Assembly (NCBI GenBank): GCA_018524725.1
Contig: JAEUWP010000525.1
Coordinates: 124,001 to 188,000 of the forward strand
Origin: Podaxis mareebaensis
Lineage: Eukaryota; Basidiomycota; Agaricomycetes; Agaricales; Agaricaceae
DNA length: 64,000 nt
Reading direction: 5' to 3'
Numbering within the stretch: the first letter of the stretch is position 1; each line of letters begins with the position of its first letter. Positions 35,533-49,200 of this stretch are shown here, piece after piece. Under the pieces are notes generated by a model. That model was given only the letters and a program-made list of their open reading frames with translations. It did not search any database and was not told the DNA's origin. Both the position numbers and the translations under genes were made by a program.

Positions 35533-36588
35533 ATGTCCGGACGGGGATCTCTTGACTCATTTCTTCTGAATGAAAAAGTAGCTCTGATAACGGTCTGTTC
35601 ACTATTTCGTCTGATACTCCAAGTCTACTCGACATTTATACTGGGTTCATGTAGGGAGCTGCTAGTAAGCGATCCATTTACCTTGAAGCATTCGCAGCCA
35701 GACGGGGTTACTAGGTGGAATCGGACTCGCAACAGTTAAAGCATTCTTGGCAGCTAACATTCAAGGTGTACTGCTCGTCGACAAATCTCAGGAAGCTCTT
35801 GACCACGCACTTGAAGACCTGTTAGGCGAGGAACGAGGGCGATGCCAGTGTTTTATCGCCGACGTTAGCTCAGAAGCATGTAACTATGCTAGTCGAGCTC
35901 TCGAAATCTGGGGTCGGCTTGATATTGCAGTATTGAATGCAGGCATTTGTAACGAGCCCGTTAGCATCCTCGAAACAGACATCAAGGTCTGGGACAAGAT
36001 CATGGAAATTAATGCGCGTGGAGGTCATCTCAGGATTCTCACTGTCTTTGGTCGTCTGGCTGACTTAATTTCAGTTTTTCTCGGGTTGCAGCAATGCGGG
36101 AAGGTCATGATCGAGAAGAAATCCGGCTCAATCATTATAACCTCATCTCAACTCGGTCTTCAAGGTAAACCTCGTAGCAACTATACCTTGACTGCTCCCA
36201 GCCCACAAGGGGTTCTTTGTTCACTCAGGGTCTCCCTTGCTGTCCGCATACGGAGCTTCTAAATGGGCTGTCCGCGGACTCGCACTCACTGCGGCAGAAG
36301 AATTCACACCCTTAGGAGTTCGTGTCAACAGTGTTTGTCCTGGACCGACGATCACGCCCTTGATTGACAATCTGAAGGGTAGGGAAGGCTGGTCCAGGAT
36401 GGCAAATTCGACTTTGATGAAGCGCCTCGGAGAATCCCATGAAATTGCCAATGCTATTCTATACCTGGCTTCTGACGCTGCATCGTAAGTAGACTTACTC
36501 TTATACTCGGCTCTAAATGAATCTGGCACGTAGGTTTTGCTCAGGGACTACTCTCAAGGTCGATGGTGGTTATGCGAAGTTTGGATAA
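35533..36588 (+). CDS. Short-chain dehydrogenase/reductase (classical SDR)
   Basis: Six exons, 35533-35592, 35655-35664, 35715-36023, 36075-36164, 36229-36484 and 36534-36588, give 259 aa. The nucleotide-binding motif TGAASGIG is assembled from exon 1, a 10 nt micro-exon and exon 3. Without the micro-exon the glycine motif is lost. Further landmarks are DVSSEACNYA, the NAG motif in AVLNAGI, the active Ser in ITSSQLGLQG and the catalytic YGASK. RVNSVCPGPTITPL and the closing TLKVDGGYAKFG also fit. The length and motifs fit classical SDRs using NAD(H) or NADP(H). Substrate cannot be read from the sequence. It is divergent from the fusion gene at 31862-34606; no pathway link is evident. Confidence 0.85.
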
Positions 36589-37100
36589 GTGACGACGCAT
36601 TGGTAGCTCTCGGGGCGTTAGCCAAAGAAAGTACTGACCGAAAGAAGGTTGTAGGAGTGAGGTTGCAACACACTCTTAATATATGCCATGCACATCCCAC
36701 CCTAGCAGAGCCGCAAGGACACGCCTGGCTCATTCGGTCTGAGACAGTCGAAGCCAGATTGATTGGCATCCTTCTCAAGCAAAGCGCCATTCCCACCGCT
36801 ATCTCCGGAACACCGGTGATACTTGATAAGCGGGGGCTGGACGGCCGAGACAGAGTGCGCGTATTTGCAGAGGTGCTCAATGTAGGTCTTCTACTGAGCG
36901 ACGCTGTTCGGATACTCACCTCTGGTATAACATCGCGGAAGATATCCACAGGCAACCTTTTAGCGACTATGTACCAGTTGGCATCTTCAATTTGTGAGGG
37001 TGATATCTGGATAAGTTTCAAGTAGATATTGTTGTCGTGTCTATTCAAGTCTGTGCGTCGGGAAACAACCTCCATATGGGAATGTCCTACATTAGGGGTT
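36589..37100. other. Overlapping unassigned open frames
   Basis: Long frames lie on both strands here: plus 36537-37025 and minus 37075-36554 (173 codons). The minus frame is Ser/Arg-rich with SITGVPEIAVGMALC. The pattern of two opposed long frames usually means that at most one is coding. Neither has motifs I recognise. A convergent gene ending into the dehydrogenase 3' end is possible, but I cannot support it. Confidence 0.25.
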
Positions 37101-40100
37101 ACATCTTGGGGTCAGTATCTAATGGTTCTCCTTAGAACGACCAAAACACTTCGAAGGTGATGTGACAGGAATCGAACACAAGGCCAAGTACCCCAGTCCA
37201 TGATCGAGAATACGAATTAGTACGTAGTCCTGCTGCAAACCCTGGTTTAGAGTTGCTGTGCTGGGCTAATTCAGCTGACATAGGTTGACGACTGGAGGAG
37301 ACAAGGTTACGGGTAAGGCCTCAGGCAGGGAAATCGGGTCATCGAAGCACAGCAAATATGGCGGTGACGTGACTACCGAGTTCCTCTTAGAAGGGTGGCT
37401 TGGGTATTTGAATGTCCTTGTACAGTCGTTTTCGGCAGCGCGTTCAGACATGGGAAATCGAATTGGGAAGGTGCGAGAATAGGGATTAGTCCTGATGGCT
37501 ATAGCTTCGAAAGGAGGATACGTTCTCAAAGCCCTAAGTTCATGAGGCCATCGCCATGGAAGACAGGTCAAAACAGGTGCCAAGCTCACGCAAGGAATGG
37601 GTTCTTTCGTCCTAGTGCAATTGGTACCTTTATCCAAGAGAGTTCACCTGATAGCGCCGGACAAGGGCGCCAAAGGTGGCTGAGGCTAGAAGTTTGCCAC
37701 CAACTACACTTCGCCTTCCAAGAGAACAGTCTAAGATTCAGATTAACAAGAACAAGATGGTGAGCGTGACGCCGGTGGCAGGTGAGTTAGAGTAGAGGGA
37801 AGTCCATCGGATTTTGTGGCATTAGTGAGTATACTAGTGGTTAGTGTGCCTGGAAACTCGAGCATTCGAACGACAAGGCATTGGGTGCTGGCGAGAGGGA
37901 AGAGAACCATGGCACAAGTATGATGGTTACTAGCAGTGATGCCGCCCCACTGAAACAAGAGTAAGCCTTAGTATCATCCAACGTCATGAAGACCGGAAAG
38001 AAGCCGCTGCACTTTGATGTGAAAGTGTTGTGTTGCGGCAACTGTGATCCTGTTTGTGTTTCTGGTGTCTGGTCCCCCTGTCCTACGAATAGGGAGCTGT
38101 TGGTTCTATTGTTACCCAGAATAGCACCATATCATCAATGACTTCCTGTCGTGTTCGTAGAGATGGAAGCAGACAGAAGACAAGGGCTTCAGCAATGGCC
38201 CGAAGCAGACCATCAAGATCAAGTCAAAGGTCGTGAAGCAGGTTGACTGATTCTCTTGGAGCACATTTGTTCTTGTCCCAGGAATTGGCATCCCTTTCTC
38301 GTGTGATATGCTGAACAATTGATTCACATAATATTTTGATATCGAAAGGTGGCAATGGATCTGGTAACCAGAACCCCATAATTGTTCAATTTAATAATAT
38401 TGCGGCTTCGCAACAATTGTAGAGTGGGGAGCCCCACGGCATGCTCCATTATGATTTTATGATGTTGTGTCTATTGCTTTGAGGCCTCAGTTGCGGCCGT
38501 TTGGATGAGATAGTTTGTCCTGGAATTTTACGAGAAGTTTCATTGAAAGGCCGTCCAAAGTCGTTGGGGGACATGGGAATAAGAAGCCGCGGGAGGGATC
38601 AGCAGACGGACATACGACTAAATTACCTTGAATTATCTTATCCAAAGGTGACCTTCCCTGAAAACATATCCAACGACAAACAAAGGACTGTACATGACTC
38701 ATAGCCTTAACAAAACCTTTCTCCAAATAGCCGCTTCCAGACAATATCATAACGTTGATTAAAATTGAGAAAACGGAACACCACGGGGTTCCAATAAGTA
38801 ACGAGAGGACTATACCCTCGCAACACTAACCCATACCTACCAGGTACATAACAACTGAAGCAACTCCGGCCGGAAATCTATTCCGGGTCCGATGATTGCT
38901 GACGGGACCGATACCGGCCGTTGTTAAATACATATATGCCATCGTAACCATTCGAACAACTCAAAACATTCCACAATGACGAGTCATGATTTCCCTGGAG
39001 CTTGCAAACCTGCAATCATATCCAGGACTCAGGTCCAAGCCTCCGTAAATGAACGCCGTTATACTGAAGGATTGAGCACGGGACGGCCTGATATCAGTGA
39101 TATGTCAATATAAATGATAAAATACCCGGTTCACAAATTACCGTTCCATTACCGAGTTTGGTAAGTGTGGTATGGAGGTGAACGCAATGACGTAATATAA
39201 CAAGGCCAGCAAGATGGATGCGCTAGCTTCGTGTTGCAGTCATCAAGCATCTTCCTGACGCATCTGGATGCATCCACTATCCCTCCGGGTCCCTGTCGCT
39301 TTGTGAGTCAGAATTTGCCTGGTGTGTTGGAATTCCTTTATTTGTTGCGGCTTTGAGAGGGCTTGAGATGAATCATGCCGGTCGCCGGTGGATATATGGT
39401 AGCATTCCATTCTCTAGCGTTGGCACTATCGAACAACGCTAAAACCTACCTTGGTAATAACATTTTAAGCCAAGGTCGAGATCTCGAGAGCTGATATAGA
39501 TATCTGCATTCAAATAAGGGGCTGAGAATGGAAGCAAGCTGAATCAAGGTTGGAGTCCCCTCCCAACATCTCTATCGACGCAGACTCCGCTCGGGTATGG
39601 AAACTACCTCTTAGGAACTTCAGGAGGAAAAAAAACATTTTTGGCATTATCCAATCGTGATTGGTGGATACAACCTCTCTTCCGACGAGATACTGACCAT
39701 GATCATTTATGTATATTGCTAATCTCTGAAGCGGTGGTCCGAATCGAAGACGTACCCCCGGAACAATGTAGAACTCCGAAACCATCGATCCTACAGTTAC
39801 TTATCCCCCCTCACTGCTTTTTGCTGTTAGCCAGGTTTTCCGACAGGGTACTAACGTCCCCAGAGACGACCTGAAGAGGATCCTCTGCTCGAAGATAAGC
39901 CTTTCAAGTCCACTGCAACGATCCACTACGAAACTCCGATCAAGTACGCACGCACACCACGGGCACGGAGCGCGTGTCATTTCCGCTTTGTCGTTGCGGG
40001 TGACCAAATGTAGGGATTACGGGCCTATTGCATTCCTAGTGATCGAGAGGTTGGTGTGTGCCGCGGTCATGTTGGATAAACGCATGAAGTCATTTGCGAT

Positions 40101-43100
40101 AAGGGGGTCGTCCGGTGCACCGACGATACGTGCGTGGCAAGGCATTATGCTACGGTAAGGAGGGAGGCCTGAGGCCTTGAGGGTCCGGTCCAAGCACAAC
40201 GCTGGCAAAGTCTCATCGTCCGGTTTCATCCCTTCAATTACCCGGCGAGTCGGCGGTAAGACATCATAGTGACGCGCCGGGCGCCCGTAGCCTCGACTAC
40301 GGATAGGCTACAACAGCCTAAACGCTTTTGACCCTCCCGACGCTCGTCTCGCCAATACATTACCACGCTCCTATGACACCATTTCTACGTGTCTCGATAC
40401 CCCGGGGAGTAGCTAAGTGGGTAAATGATTTAAAAATTTTTGTGTGATCTGGATTTGGGCAATGCTGCGCATGGATCATGTCTCGCGTGTGAGACAAGCG
40501 AATCGTCATCCCCACTCCGATCCGAAGGGTTCGTTATCCGTTGCGCATGCCGCTTAGCGGGAGTGACATTGATACTATGTGTCGTTTATCTGTGCGAATC
40601 ATTAATCATTTATCGGAGCCCTGGAGGCGAGCGAAGTGCTCGGAACGCGGATTCGGAGGGGTGTGTCCGGAGTAGGGTGTTGAATGCTCGGAGTTGTTGG
40701 CCCTGGATTGCGTCGGTGTAGTTTTGAGTTGACAGATACGTAGACTCGTAGTAAGAGGTTGGGAATGGTACTTGGATGACGATGGCTCTTAGGCGGGAAT
40801 TCGGGATACTGATTCTTACCAGTTGGTAAGGCTGAGTAATACATTGAGCAATCGAAGCAATCGATAAGTGGGCGTTTGATCCTTGGGCTAGCCCCGGCTG
40901 TACAAGATATCGATGTCAAATAAGGTGTTTTGTGGGATTGTGCCACAACTTCGATCTTCGTGAGTTAGAATGAGACATTTCTGATCATCGATTGGGCGGT
41001 GGTGCTATAAATGCATAATCTGAGTCAGACTGCGTACTGATGTTTGCGTAGTTGGGGCTTAGGGGTCAATCGCACAATCGCACCTTGATTGGTAACAAGT
41101 GTTGGACAATGTGGATTCTTGTGGTGGTGTGCTGGGACATACCAGGCGCATGGCGCGGAGTGTGCGCAGTAGACGGAACACCGCCTTGTTCTGATCTGAC
41201 AATATTCCGGTGTATTTTATGACGTATGATATTTGGAATTAGATGGTCTGCGGTCTTCTGCGGTAGGCGACTATATGGATTTGACTAGAATTCAACATTC
41301 ATTGTCCTCCCCATTATACTTGTACGGGTAGGCCTTTCGGAGACTCAAAACCTTGGGGATCACACGACCTAATGGTATAACTTCAAGTAAGTTTAGCCGT
41401 GGGCTATCCGCATATTCACTGCTATATACTACGCGAGAGAATCAACGGGAAATCTTCAAGAAGTAACTCACTGCCACCCAATAATATAAACACACACCGG
41501 TGGGCCGTAGTCCGTCTCTCTCACGGACCTGTCAACGCCACCATTAGCAACTAAACCAAAGTCATGCGCATGTAAGTATACGTCAGAAAATTGATGAGAG
41601 AAGGTGAAATTTTTAGAAGGCCGGAACGTGGGCTGGCTGGCTGCATCTGTCAAACAGTCATACTAGTGCCTCTCTCGGAGAAACCGGATTTGTAGACCTT
41701 GGGTAGTTGTAGCGATGATTGATTGTGGAAGGCACCCTTGACAATCAGCGTCGTCTCAGGATGTTTTAGTTGTAGCCCTCGTAGTAGTAGCCGTGGTGCC
41801 AGTTGTTGCGCAACGAGGGGTTTGAGTTTGATTGACAACTCGGAGTAAATCATGACGATCCCCTTCTGCTGCTGAGTGCCAGCTGTAGAGGTGGTGTGTC
41901 AGTTCCCTGGGATGTGGTTGATGATTGATCTGTCTGATCAGGATGTGAGCGCTGAGCGTCTATTCATCGTTGTCAATAGTGGGACCGGACTGCCGAGGTG
42001 CTTTACGACACTTCCATCGACTTCTATGATTCCTTGATATGATATGATATAATACAATAGAGTACGAACAGCATTCTGGTACGTTGACTTCCAAAAGCGA
42101 TGGTTGTCAAGAGAAACGCCCACCGGCGGAGTTGGGGAGTGTGTGTATCAGATTCTCAAGTTTGGTAGTTCTGAATCAGAGTCTCTCAGTGTGGTCCTCG
42201 TGGTGATGGTGAGGAAGTGGAACAAGGAATTGGAGTGTGTAGGGGGATGTGGATGGAGATATGATGTAGGTGCGTACTGGGTATGTTTTTTATGGGCGTG
42301 TGGAAGTGATCGTGGGCTCGAGGCACGTTAGATTCGGTTTGGGTCTTTGTGGTTACTATATACGTTAGTGTTTGCAGGATAAGTCGGAGTAGGAGTTTGT
42401 GGGCGCCGTTTGCGTCTAGTGGGCGGCTCTGAAGCTTGGTAGACTTGGATCCGTTCGATGACGGGTAAGTATTAGGGCGGTGCCGACTACAACTGGTGAT
42501 TTCCATTCTCCACGGAGACGAAGACGGATGCAGAGACGCAAGAAGACACTAGACTAGGTACCGTCGGGGTGTTGATGCCCGCCATCCGTGATGGACATGA
42601 TCAATACATTCAGTAGTAGTCAATGATTATCAGTGCTTTCGTTACTCATTAGTACAATAGCAGGCCCGGTAGTACATGAGCGTTGTGTAGATAAGTAATG
42701 GTTAGCTTGGAAGATAGATTGATCGATTAGACTTGCTGGTTGCCTCTAATTGCTTGGAGCTTGGAGCTCGAGGAGACGGGTGTCCTGGCATTGGATGCCG
42801 GTGTATCATATGTGTCTGAGGGATGCAGGGCTAGGTCTGGATAGGGGTATTGTGCATAGCCTTGTCGGTGCGTTCGGGAAACGAGGAAGCTTCGGAGGGA
42901 TATGACGGGTCGGCTGTTATCCGGGGTCTTGTGTCGAGATTCAATAGCTTTCTGTAGTCAGTGGAGATGTACAGCATCCAGTATTTGTTTCAACTTGAAG
43001 CAGAAGAACCGTCGAACTTGGGCCCACAAGGGGGCAGTCTATAATTGTGGTTATAGCTCTTAAGCAGAAGAATGATGGATAGATGGATAGGAAAGGCTGT

Positions 43101-45025
43101 TACTTTCGGGGGGTTCTTGATTGGAGGGGTGGTTGGAAGTTTGAGGATCCGACGATGGTAGGATAATGGGCATGAACAAAGGGCTGGGTGAATTAGGCGT
43201 TGATTGCCTTGTCTGGACTGACTCGATCTCGAGCCTCCGCAGCGAAAACGATAGACCGTGAGGCTAATTTCGGGAATGGGTGAGGAAGGGCTGGAAGAAT
43301 GATCGGGGACTACAGACTGCGAATTGCGGGCCTGAATTTCAGACGCTTGAAAGCCTCAAGGAAGCGGCGTGGTGGGAGTCATCATGCATCGTCTCCATGC
43401 TTCAGCCTTTTGTTCGGGGAGCTGACTACTGAATTGCCTGACCCATTGTCGTGCTGTCGATGCGTTCAGACAAAGAATCATTGTATTCGTTGATTGTACT
43501 GGTATAGTGTTGGAGTACATGTATACATGTGTGCCCGTTGTGGGGTTGTCATGCTGTGCTGCACTTTGTTACCTCGGGTTCGTTCAATAATCATATTGTC
43601 TAACTGATCGTCTGTTATTGGTGGGATATTTTTGGGATTATGATTCTTATGGGGGAGAAACTGTGGAGGGGTGATGAAAGTGATGGCACGAGGCGGGCAG
43701 CGGCAGCGGCAATGGAAAGATCGACGACAGATTAATGATTACTTAGGCTCTAAATTATTGTGGATGCGGGTATAGGTCACGGATGGAGGATTGGAGTTGC
43801 GGGGCTTACGGGAGGGGTCACGCATGTCGATGGGGTAGAAGAAGGAGAGGGGCGTGGTATTGATAAGGATATAAGAATATATTCTGTGGGATCAAGATAG
43901 AAGGACGAGTACAAGGGCACGGGATCGAGACCTTTGTCATCGGAGGGAAGATGAGGTCGGAATCTTGAGAACGATGATGGCGATGAGCAAGTGGCAGTCG
44001 GTGAAGCGAAGCTAGTCTTCCTGAAGATTGATTCTGTTTCCGCTGAGAGATCTAAGTGGAGGTTTGGTATGTCATAAGATCAGGCGGCGTCGGAGGCAAA
44101 ACAGAGGATTGCTTGTATGTGGGATAGTCTGGTCATTTGATCACTAGATTACGGGAGTGAGTCTTTGAAGGTTACGATGGATTGGGCCGGGAACAAGTGC
44201 TATGAATGGCGATCATATATGAGGCCTAGTGCTCAAGGCACTGATAGCGACTGACGTTAAGAGAGCTACGGATGTGGGTACGTGGCTCAAGACTACGGAC
44301 ACGTGGTGTATATTTGAGAGAGGGGCTAGGCTAGAGAGGCTCTGGAAGCTTAATCCGTAGTGGAGAGTCACAAAAGATACGAGAGAATCTGATGGAACCG
44401 TAATTAGGGCCTGAGATTGGGAGGGGATTGCCAGACTTGGAGAGGGTGGAGGTGGGAGTAACGCGCCCGGCCGGTGGAAGGCGAAGAAGGAAGGTTGGAC
44501 GAAGGAGTTGTCCGAGGCCGGACCCTGGAGAATGGGACCCGTGTTGGACGCAAGAGGATGTTCGCCAACCATGATGGATTGATGAGGGTGTACGTTGCAA
44601 TGACAAGTGCGTGTTCTGTGCGTGGATATGCGTGGGTGCAGCAGCAACAAAGTGCAGAGGCAATGGCATCATCATCTCCTAGGGACGGTGTGTGCATGTG
44701 TGCATGGCGAGGAGAGACTGGGGAGGAGAAGGCAGGGAGAGTGGGTCCAGGAGTGGCCGGGGGCTGGTCGCGGAGATACATTGAGTTGGGGCAGTGGGAC
44801 CTGGATCTGGAAGAGATCTGGGGTGATCACGTGGTCGGCCAGAGCCGGAGGGACAAAAACTGAAGGGCAGCGCCACCTGAGCAAACAAGGAGCAACAAAG
44901 ACTGGGGGGTGTGGATAATAGTGGGCTCAACTCGTCTGCCTGCTTTCCCACGTTTCTCATTCTACTCAGCCTCTACCTCGCAACCCCGCTCTCCCGCTCT
45001 CCCCCTCCTCCCCTCGCGTGCAGCC
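37101..45025. other. About 7.9 kb gene-empty region
   Basis: Only short, motif-free frames occur. Composition changes along the stretch. About 37-40 kb is mixed, and about 40.4-44.9 kb is rich in G and T/A on the plus strand with few long pyrimidine runs. A possible 47-codon frame starts at 38975, after an AT-rich TTAAATACATATATG stretch, but nothing else supports it. The last part (44.2-45.0 kb) is the upstream region of the gene at 45026. Confidence 0.5.
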
Positions 45026-46229
45026 ATGATGCTCGTCCAGAAACAACCAACTCTTCATCTCTCGCAACCCCATTCTCCCGCACTCTCACATCGGAGGCAC
45101 CCCTCGGCACCCCCGACCGTCATCGTCCAGCCCACTCGAACACCCGGCCTCCTATCCCTCTCAAAACCCGTCCAGAAGTCCTCACCCCAACGCCAGCTCT
45201 CCTCCAACCAGCGACCTCTCCAGCAGAAGCAGAGCCCACGCCCACGCCAGGCCCAGCCTGTCCGCTCCGGCCTTTTGAATGCTGCTGAGATAACCGACAA
45301 GAAGGGCGCCGTCCGACCAGCAAAGACAGCTCAGAAGCAGGTGAAGACCCAGAGGTGTGTTGAAAAAAAAGTTTTCGTGGCCCGCGCAAGTTGACAACTT
45401 TGCATCTAGCGACTCAACCAAACAAACTCCTCGCCATGGCAAGCATGCACGCCAACCATCTCCTCCCCTCTTCCCACTCGAACCCTCGCAGGCAGAGGCT
45501 ACCAATGTTTCTTCTTCAGATCCCTTCCTCGATTCTTCTTCTGCTTCCACTTTCAAGCCTACCCCTCCGGCCCTTGCTCCTCGTCCATCCGGCAAACTCG
45601 CTAACCGCAGGCAACTTCACCAATTGCAAATGCCTGTCCAGACAATCCAGACTCCAACCAAGGCCATCCCTGTTCCTGTCGTCTCCCGTCCCAACACTAA
45701 ACAGATCTCCCGTTCTGTTCCCACTGCCTCTTACAACTGGGACCACATCTGCGACGACAGCAACGACGAGGGTCCTTCTACCCCCCCTAGCACCCCTCTC
45801 CGTTCTCGTCCTCAGCACTCCCAAACTTTTAACACAGATGGCCTTCGCACCGCACCCCTTTCCAGCAACAAGTCGGGCGCTTTCCCCTTCTACGAGACTC
45901 CGTCTCTCCCAAGGAGGAAGGTCAGGAACCACAAGAGGACTCCTAGCGACCACATCTTCGCCATGTCCTCTGACGATGAAGCTGTATCTGGCGCCGAGGA
46001 CCTTCGCGCCCTGCTTGACTTCGTTCGCAGTGGCTCTCCTGGCTCTTCCACCTCCACTCCTCCACCTCAGCGCACCGTCAACCCCGACTACGTCAGGTCC
46101 CTGTCTCCCGCCTCTCGTGAAAAGTTCTTCGAGCTCGAGGCCCAAAAAGAGGTTGCTGGTTACTTTGCGAGTTCCTCCTTCCAGAACTCCCCCAGCCCGG
46201 ACGATCTCCCGGATCCCCTTTTCGCTTGA
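45026..46229 (+). CDS. PNRC/Edc1-type decapping-motif protein
   Basis: Exons 45026-45354 and 45410-46229 give 382 aa. The protein is low in complexity, Pro/Ser/Arg-rich and probably disordered. At the C terminus it has YFASSSFQNSPSPDDLP, which fits the PNRC motif (aromatic-Ala-small-x-Phe...PSP..LP) used by PNRC2 and yeast Edc1/2 to bind and activate the Dcp1-Dcp2 decapping enzyme. Other blocks likely to be conserved are EPSQAEATNVSSSDPFLDSS and SYNWDHICDDSNDEGPSTPP. A role in mRNA decapping is inferred from this motif alone; such motifs also occur in unrelated fungal regulators. The gene stands alone between very large non-coding regions. Confidence 0.65.
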
Positions 46230-49200
46230 AACTCCCTTTTTCTAGACCAATAATTTTTTGAAAGCATAGAGGTATGCATCTGTCTCGTAACCGCCTTACT
46301 GTCCCTCATCTTATGCTCTTTTCCCTCTAGTTTTTCCGGTCTTTCTAGACTTGTGTCAACACATCGTCGCCCCTCGTCGTTCTTTTCCGCATGCACGCTC
46401 CTTGGCCCGAGCCCACCAACTTTATTCTTCCAAAAATCTCCCAAACCCAAACGAACCATGCTATTACACACTATACTCTTAACGCAATATCCAAATCAAG
46501 AACTAAACTCGAAGCAATTGTATCATAGTCGACTGCAATCATCCCCCTCCAACGCATCTCGCTTTGACTATTATTATTCACCTCTAGTGTTTCTGTTTGT
46601 TTCTCTGGGTTTTTCGGGTTTCTTTGGGTTTCTAGAGTTTGGGTTCCTGGGTCAGGATGCGACGACACTACTCTCGATCTTCAAGTAATCTACCCTTGCT
46701 GGCTGTCCCTATCCTTCACCGACAGCATTGCTCTCGACCGCCATTACCTTACCATTTACCCCCGGCGGTCCCCCGCACGCGTGCCGTATTATTGAAAAGC
46801 CGCCTGCGACTGTACGATTCTCTAGACGAAGGACGATTGTGTTTGTTCTATCATCATCCCCAACCACCACCACCACCCCCCACCGACACGTTCTGGATTG
46901 AATCCGGACACTCAATGCTTTCTCGATTGTTGGGCTTATACGCATAACTCGGTATTAATCTCGGATAATGGTCTCTTCGCTCAGGACACCCGCGCGCTTT
47001 GGGACTTGTTCCCCTACCACCACTTGTCACAAATACCCCTTCTCCATTGCTTGTTCATACCTTTTACCCATCAGTCTCTCCATTTCCCTTCTGATGGGCT
47101 AATGTGCCCCACCCGTCCAATCCCCACACTTCTTCCGTGATTGGCTGCCTTACGCATTTATTTCACCAACGCCCAAGATTCAAGACAATACGTGTTTTAT
47201 TATCAACTCTTTCCTCCTTTTATTCAACCTTCCCTGAGTGAACGACAGGGAAGGCTCTGTATACTACCCGTGATTGTGGTCATCCCCTGTCTTCCTTCTT
47301 TTGCTGGTTGATCGTCATGCACTTGATGATCCCACTGAAGAAACGCCGACACATCATGATTTACCTCTGTATATATGCGTTCACACACGGAGGATCCCCA
47401 CTCTCTGGAACACAGTGGTTGACGCTATGTCCATTCATGCGTGAATGCCACTGATGTTGGTTTCGACCCCAGAGGACTCGCTTGTTGCTCCCTTGATATT
47501 CGTTGTGGGCAACACGAAGGAAAGGGTTCTTCACGTATTTACCTGGCGGTGGGCTCTTCTCCTGAGCTATCTAGCCAGCTTGTTTCGTTTGACGTCGATG
47601 TTTTGGATGTTTTTCTTTCTTTTTGCAATTGTGACAACAGTCTCTCTATACGCATATCTCAATTTTCACCCTTTATCGCTTCCCTCGTACCCCCTCGCCC
47701 CTCACACCCCCTCCCCCATCTCCTATGTTCTTGTTCATTGTTTCATGTCAACGACGTGTCACTTGTTTAGTACGAAAGCAAGTCATTATCTATTATTATC
47801 GGTTTACTGTTTTATCTTTTCTTTGGATATCGCAGCTCTTTCCATATGCTTCCCAAGGCACCTGACACCTCTTTTTTCTTCATCCAACACGCTATTATTT
47901 TTCACTGCCTGTTCATTCCATGCGTGGCTGGGTTGTTCACTCTGGGTGCCCACAGACGTTTTTTTTTTTTGATGTTTTGTCACGATTTATTTTTTTTCTC
48001 CCCCCTCCAGTGTATCAAATACCTACTTATTGTTTCCTCCCACCTACCCCGTTCCTCTTAAACATCCTACCCCCGTGGTTGCGTGCGTTGTGCGTCGCCC
48101 CCTTCTCCCTACGCTGGAATGGTCCGGGGGGCGCTTGGACTCTAAAGATCTTGGTGCGTTTTGTTTCAGTTTCAGCGTCGCTTTTGGGATTTAGGTGTTG
48201 ACACGTTGCGTTGCGTTGTGTTACAGGTGATCATTCTCGTTCTCATTCTTCCTTTTTCGTGCTCGGCCGTTGCCTGTCGACGTCATGAACAGGTGTTGAA
48301 CACGTTTTCCACCTGCTCCCCTGCTGGAAAACTTTCTCAGGCCTGCCAGCAAAAGGGAACTGGAACAGGATCCAGAGGCCCAAACATACCCCGAAAACGC
48401 CGATCTAACTGCGCTTTTCTTCGTTTGAACACCGCAACATTTTCACTTTCCTGCGTCCCCTTCGGTCGATTGTATCGACGATACACACCCGAGGCGCCAC
48501 TGGCTTCCTATCTCGCAATCCACTTCGAACGATCGATCACTTGTACACGTTGCTCGACTATCTCGTGGTGCTTCCCCATGCACGCCATTGTCACCCGCGC
48601 AATTAAATCCCGCCGCAAGTACCATCGCTAACACCAACCGCAACTACGCCTACCTTGTCCTTCCCGTTGATCCTTCCTCCCACTTTTTCCAATGTTTTGT
48701 TTTTTCTTCTTTTCCTTGTTCATGCACGTTCAGCTTTTTGGCATCCGCACGGACTAGGGTTTCTCGTCAGTTCTGAAAGAAGGTTCAAAAAGTCATAGAT
48801 TGTACATATACATTTTTTTGCTTCCCTTCTCGAGGAGTCTTCTCTCTATTTGTTTGGGAGCTCCTTGAGTTCTGTGTTGCGAGACACATATTTATACACG
48901 TGTCTCGTAACGAATGAACACCTTTTTACCCACCTCGACTCGACACCTCCCCTCACGCCTCTCCTGTATCTGAACACCTCGTTTCCATGCGATCTGTTCC
49001 GATACGCACCGTGTCCTAAAAACCAACAAGATCGCGCTTGCCTTTCCCCTCTTACACCTTTATATCTTTTTCTTTTTCTTGCCCACTCTCGAGTGCTCCT
49101 GTGCATCGATACGACATTCCCTTTCATGTTGTTTCATTTCTTCACTCCCAATCAATGCCTCAAGTTTCAGCTCTCCTTTTCTCTAGTTTCCATATCCGCA

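Noticed and set aside
36554..37075. 173-codon minus-strand frame as a gene
   Set aside because: No recognisable domain, an equally long frame on the opposite strand, and overlap with the dehydrogenase 3' end; kept only as an unassigned region.
45391..46245. 284-codon open frame overlapping the 45026 gene
   Set aside because: It is a shadow frame of the codon-biased real gene, Leu/Ser/Pro-rich without motifs, and the overlapping frame has the PNRC motif and a valid splice.
47441..48631. Several plus-strand frames of 93-175 codons
   Set aside because: Pyrimidine-rich DNA gives Phe/Leu/Ser/Pro frames by chance; some look like membrane proteins but have no splice support or family features.
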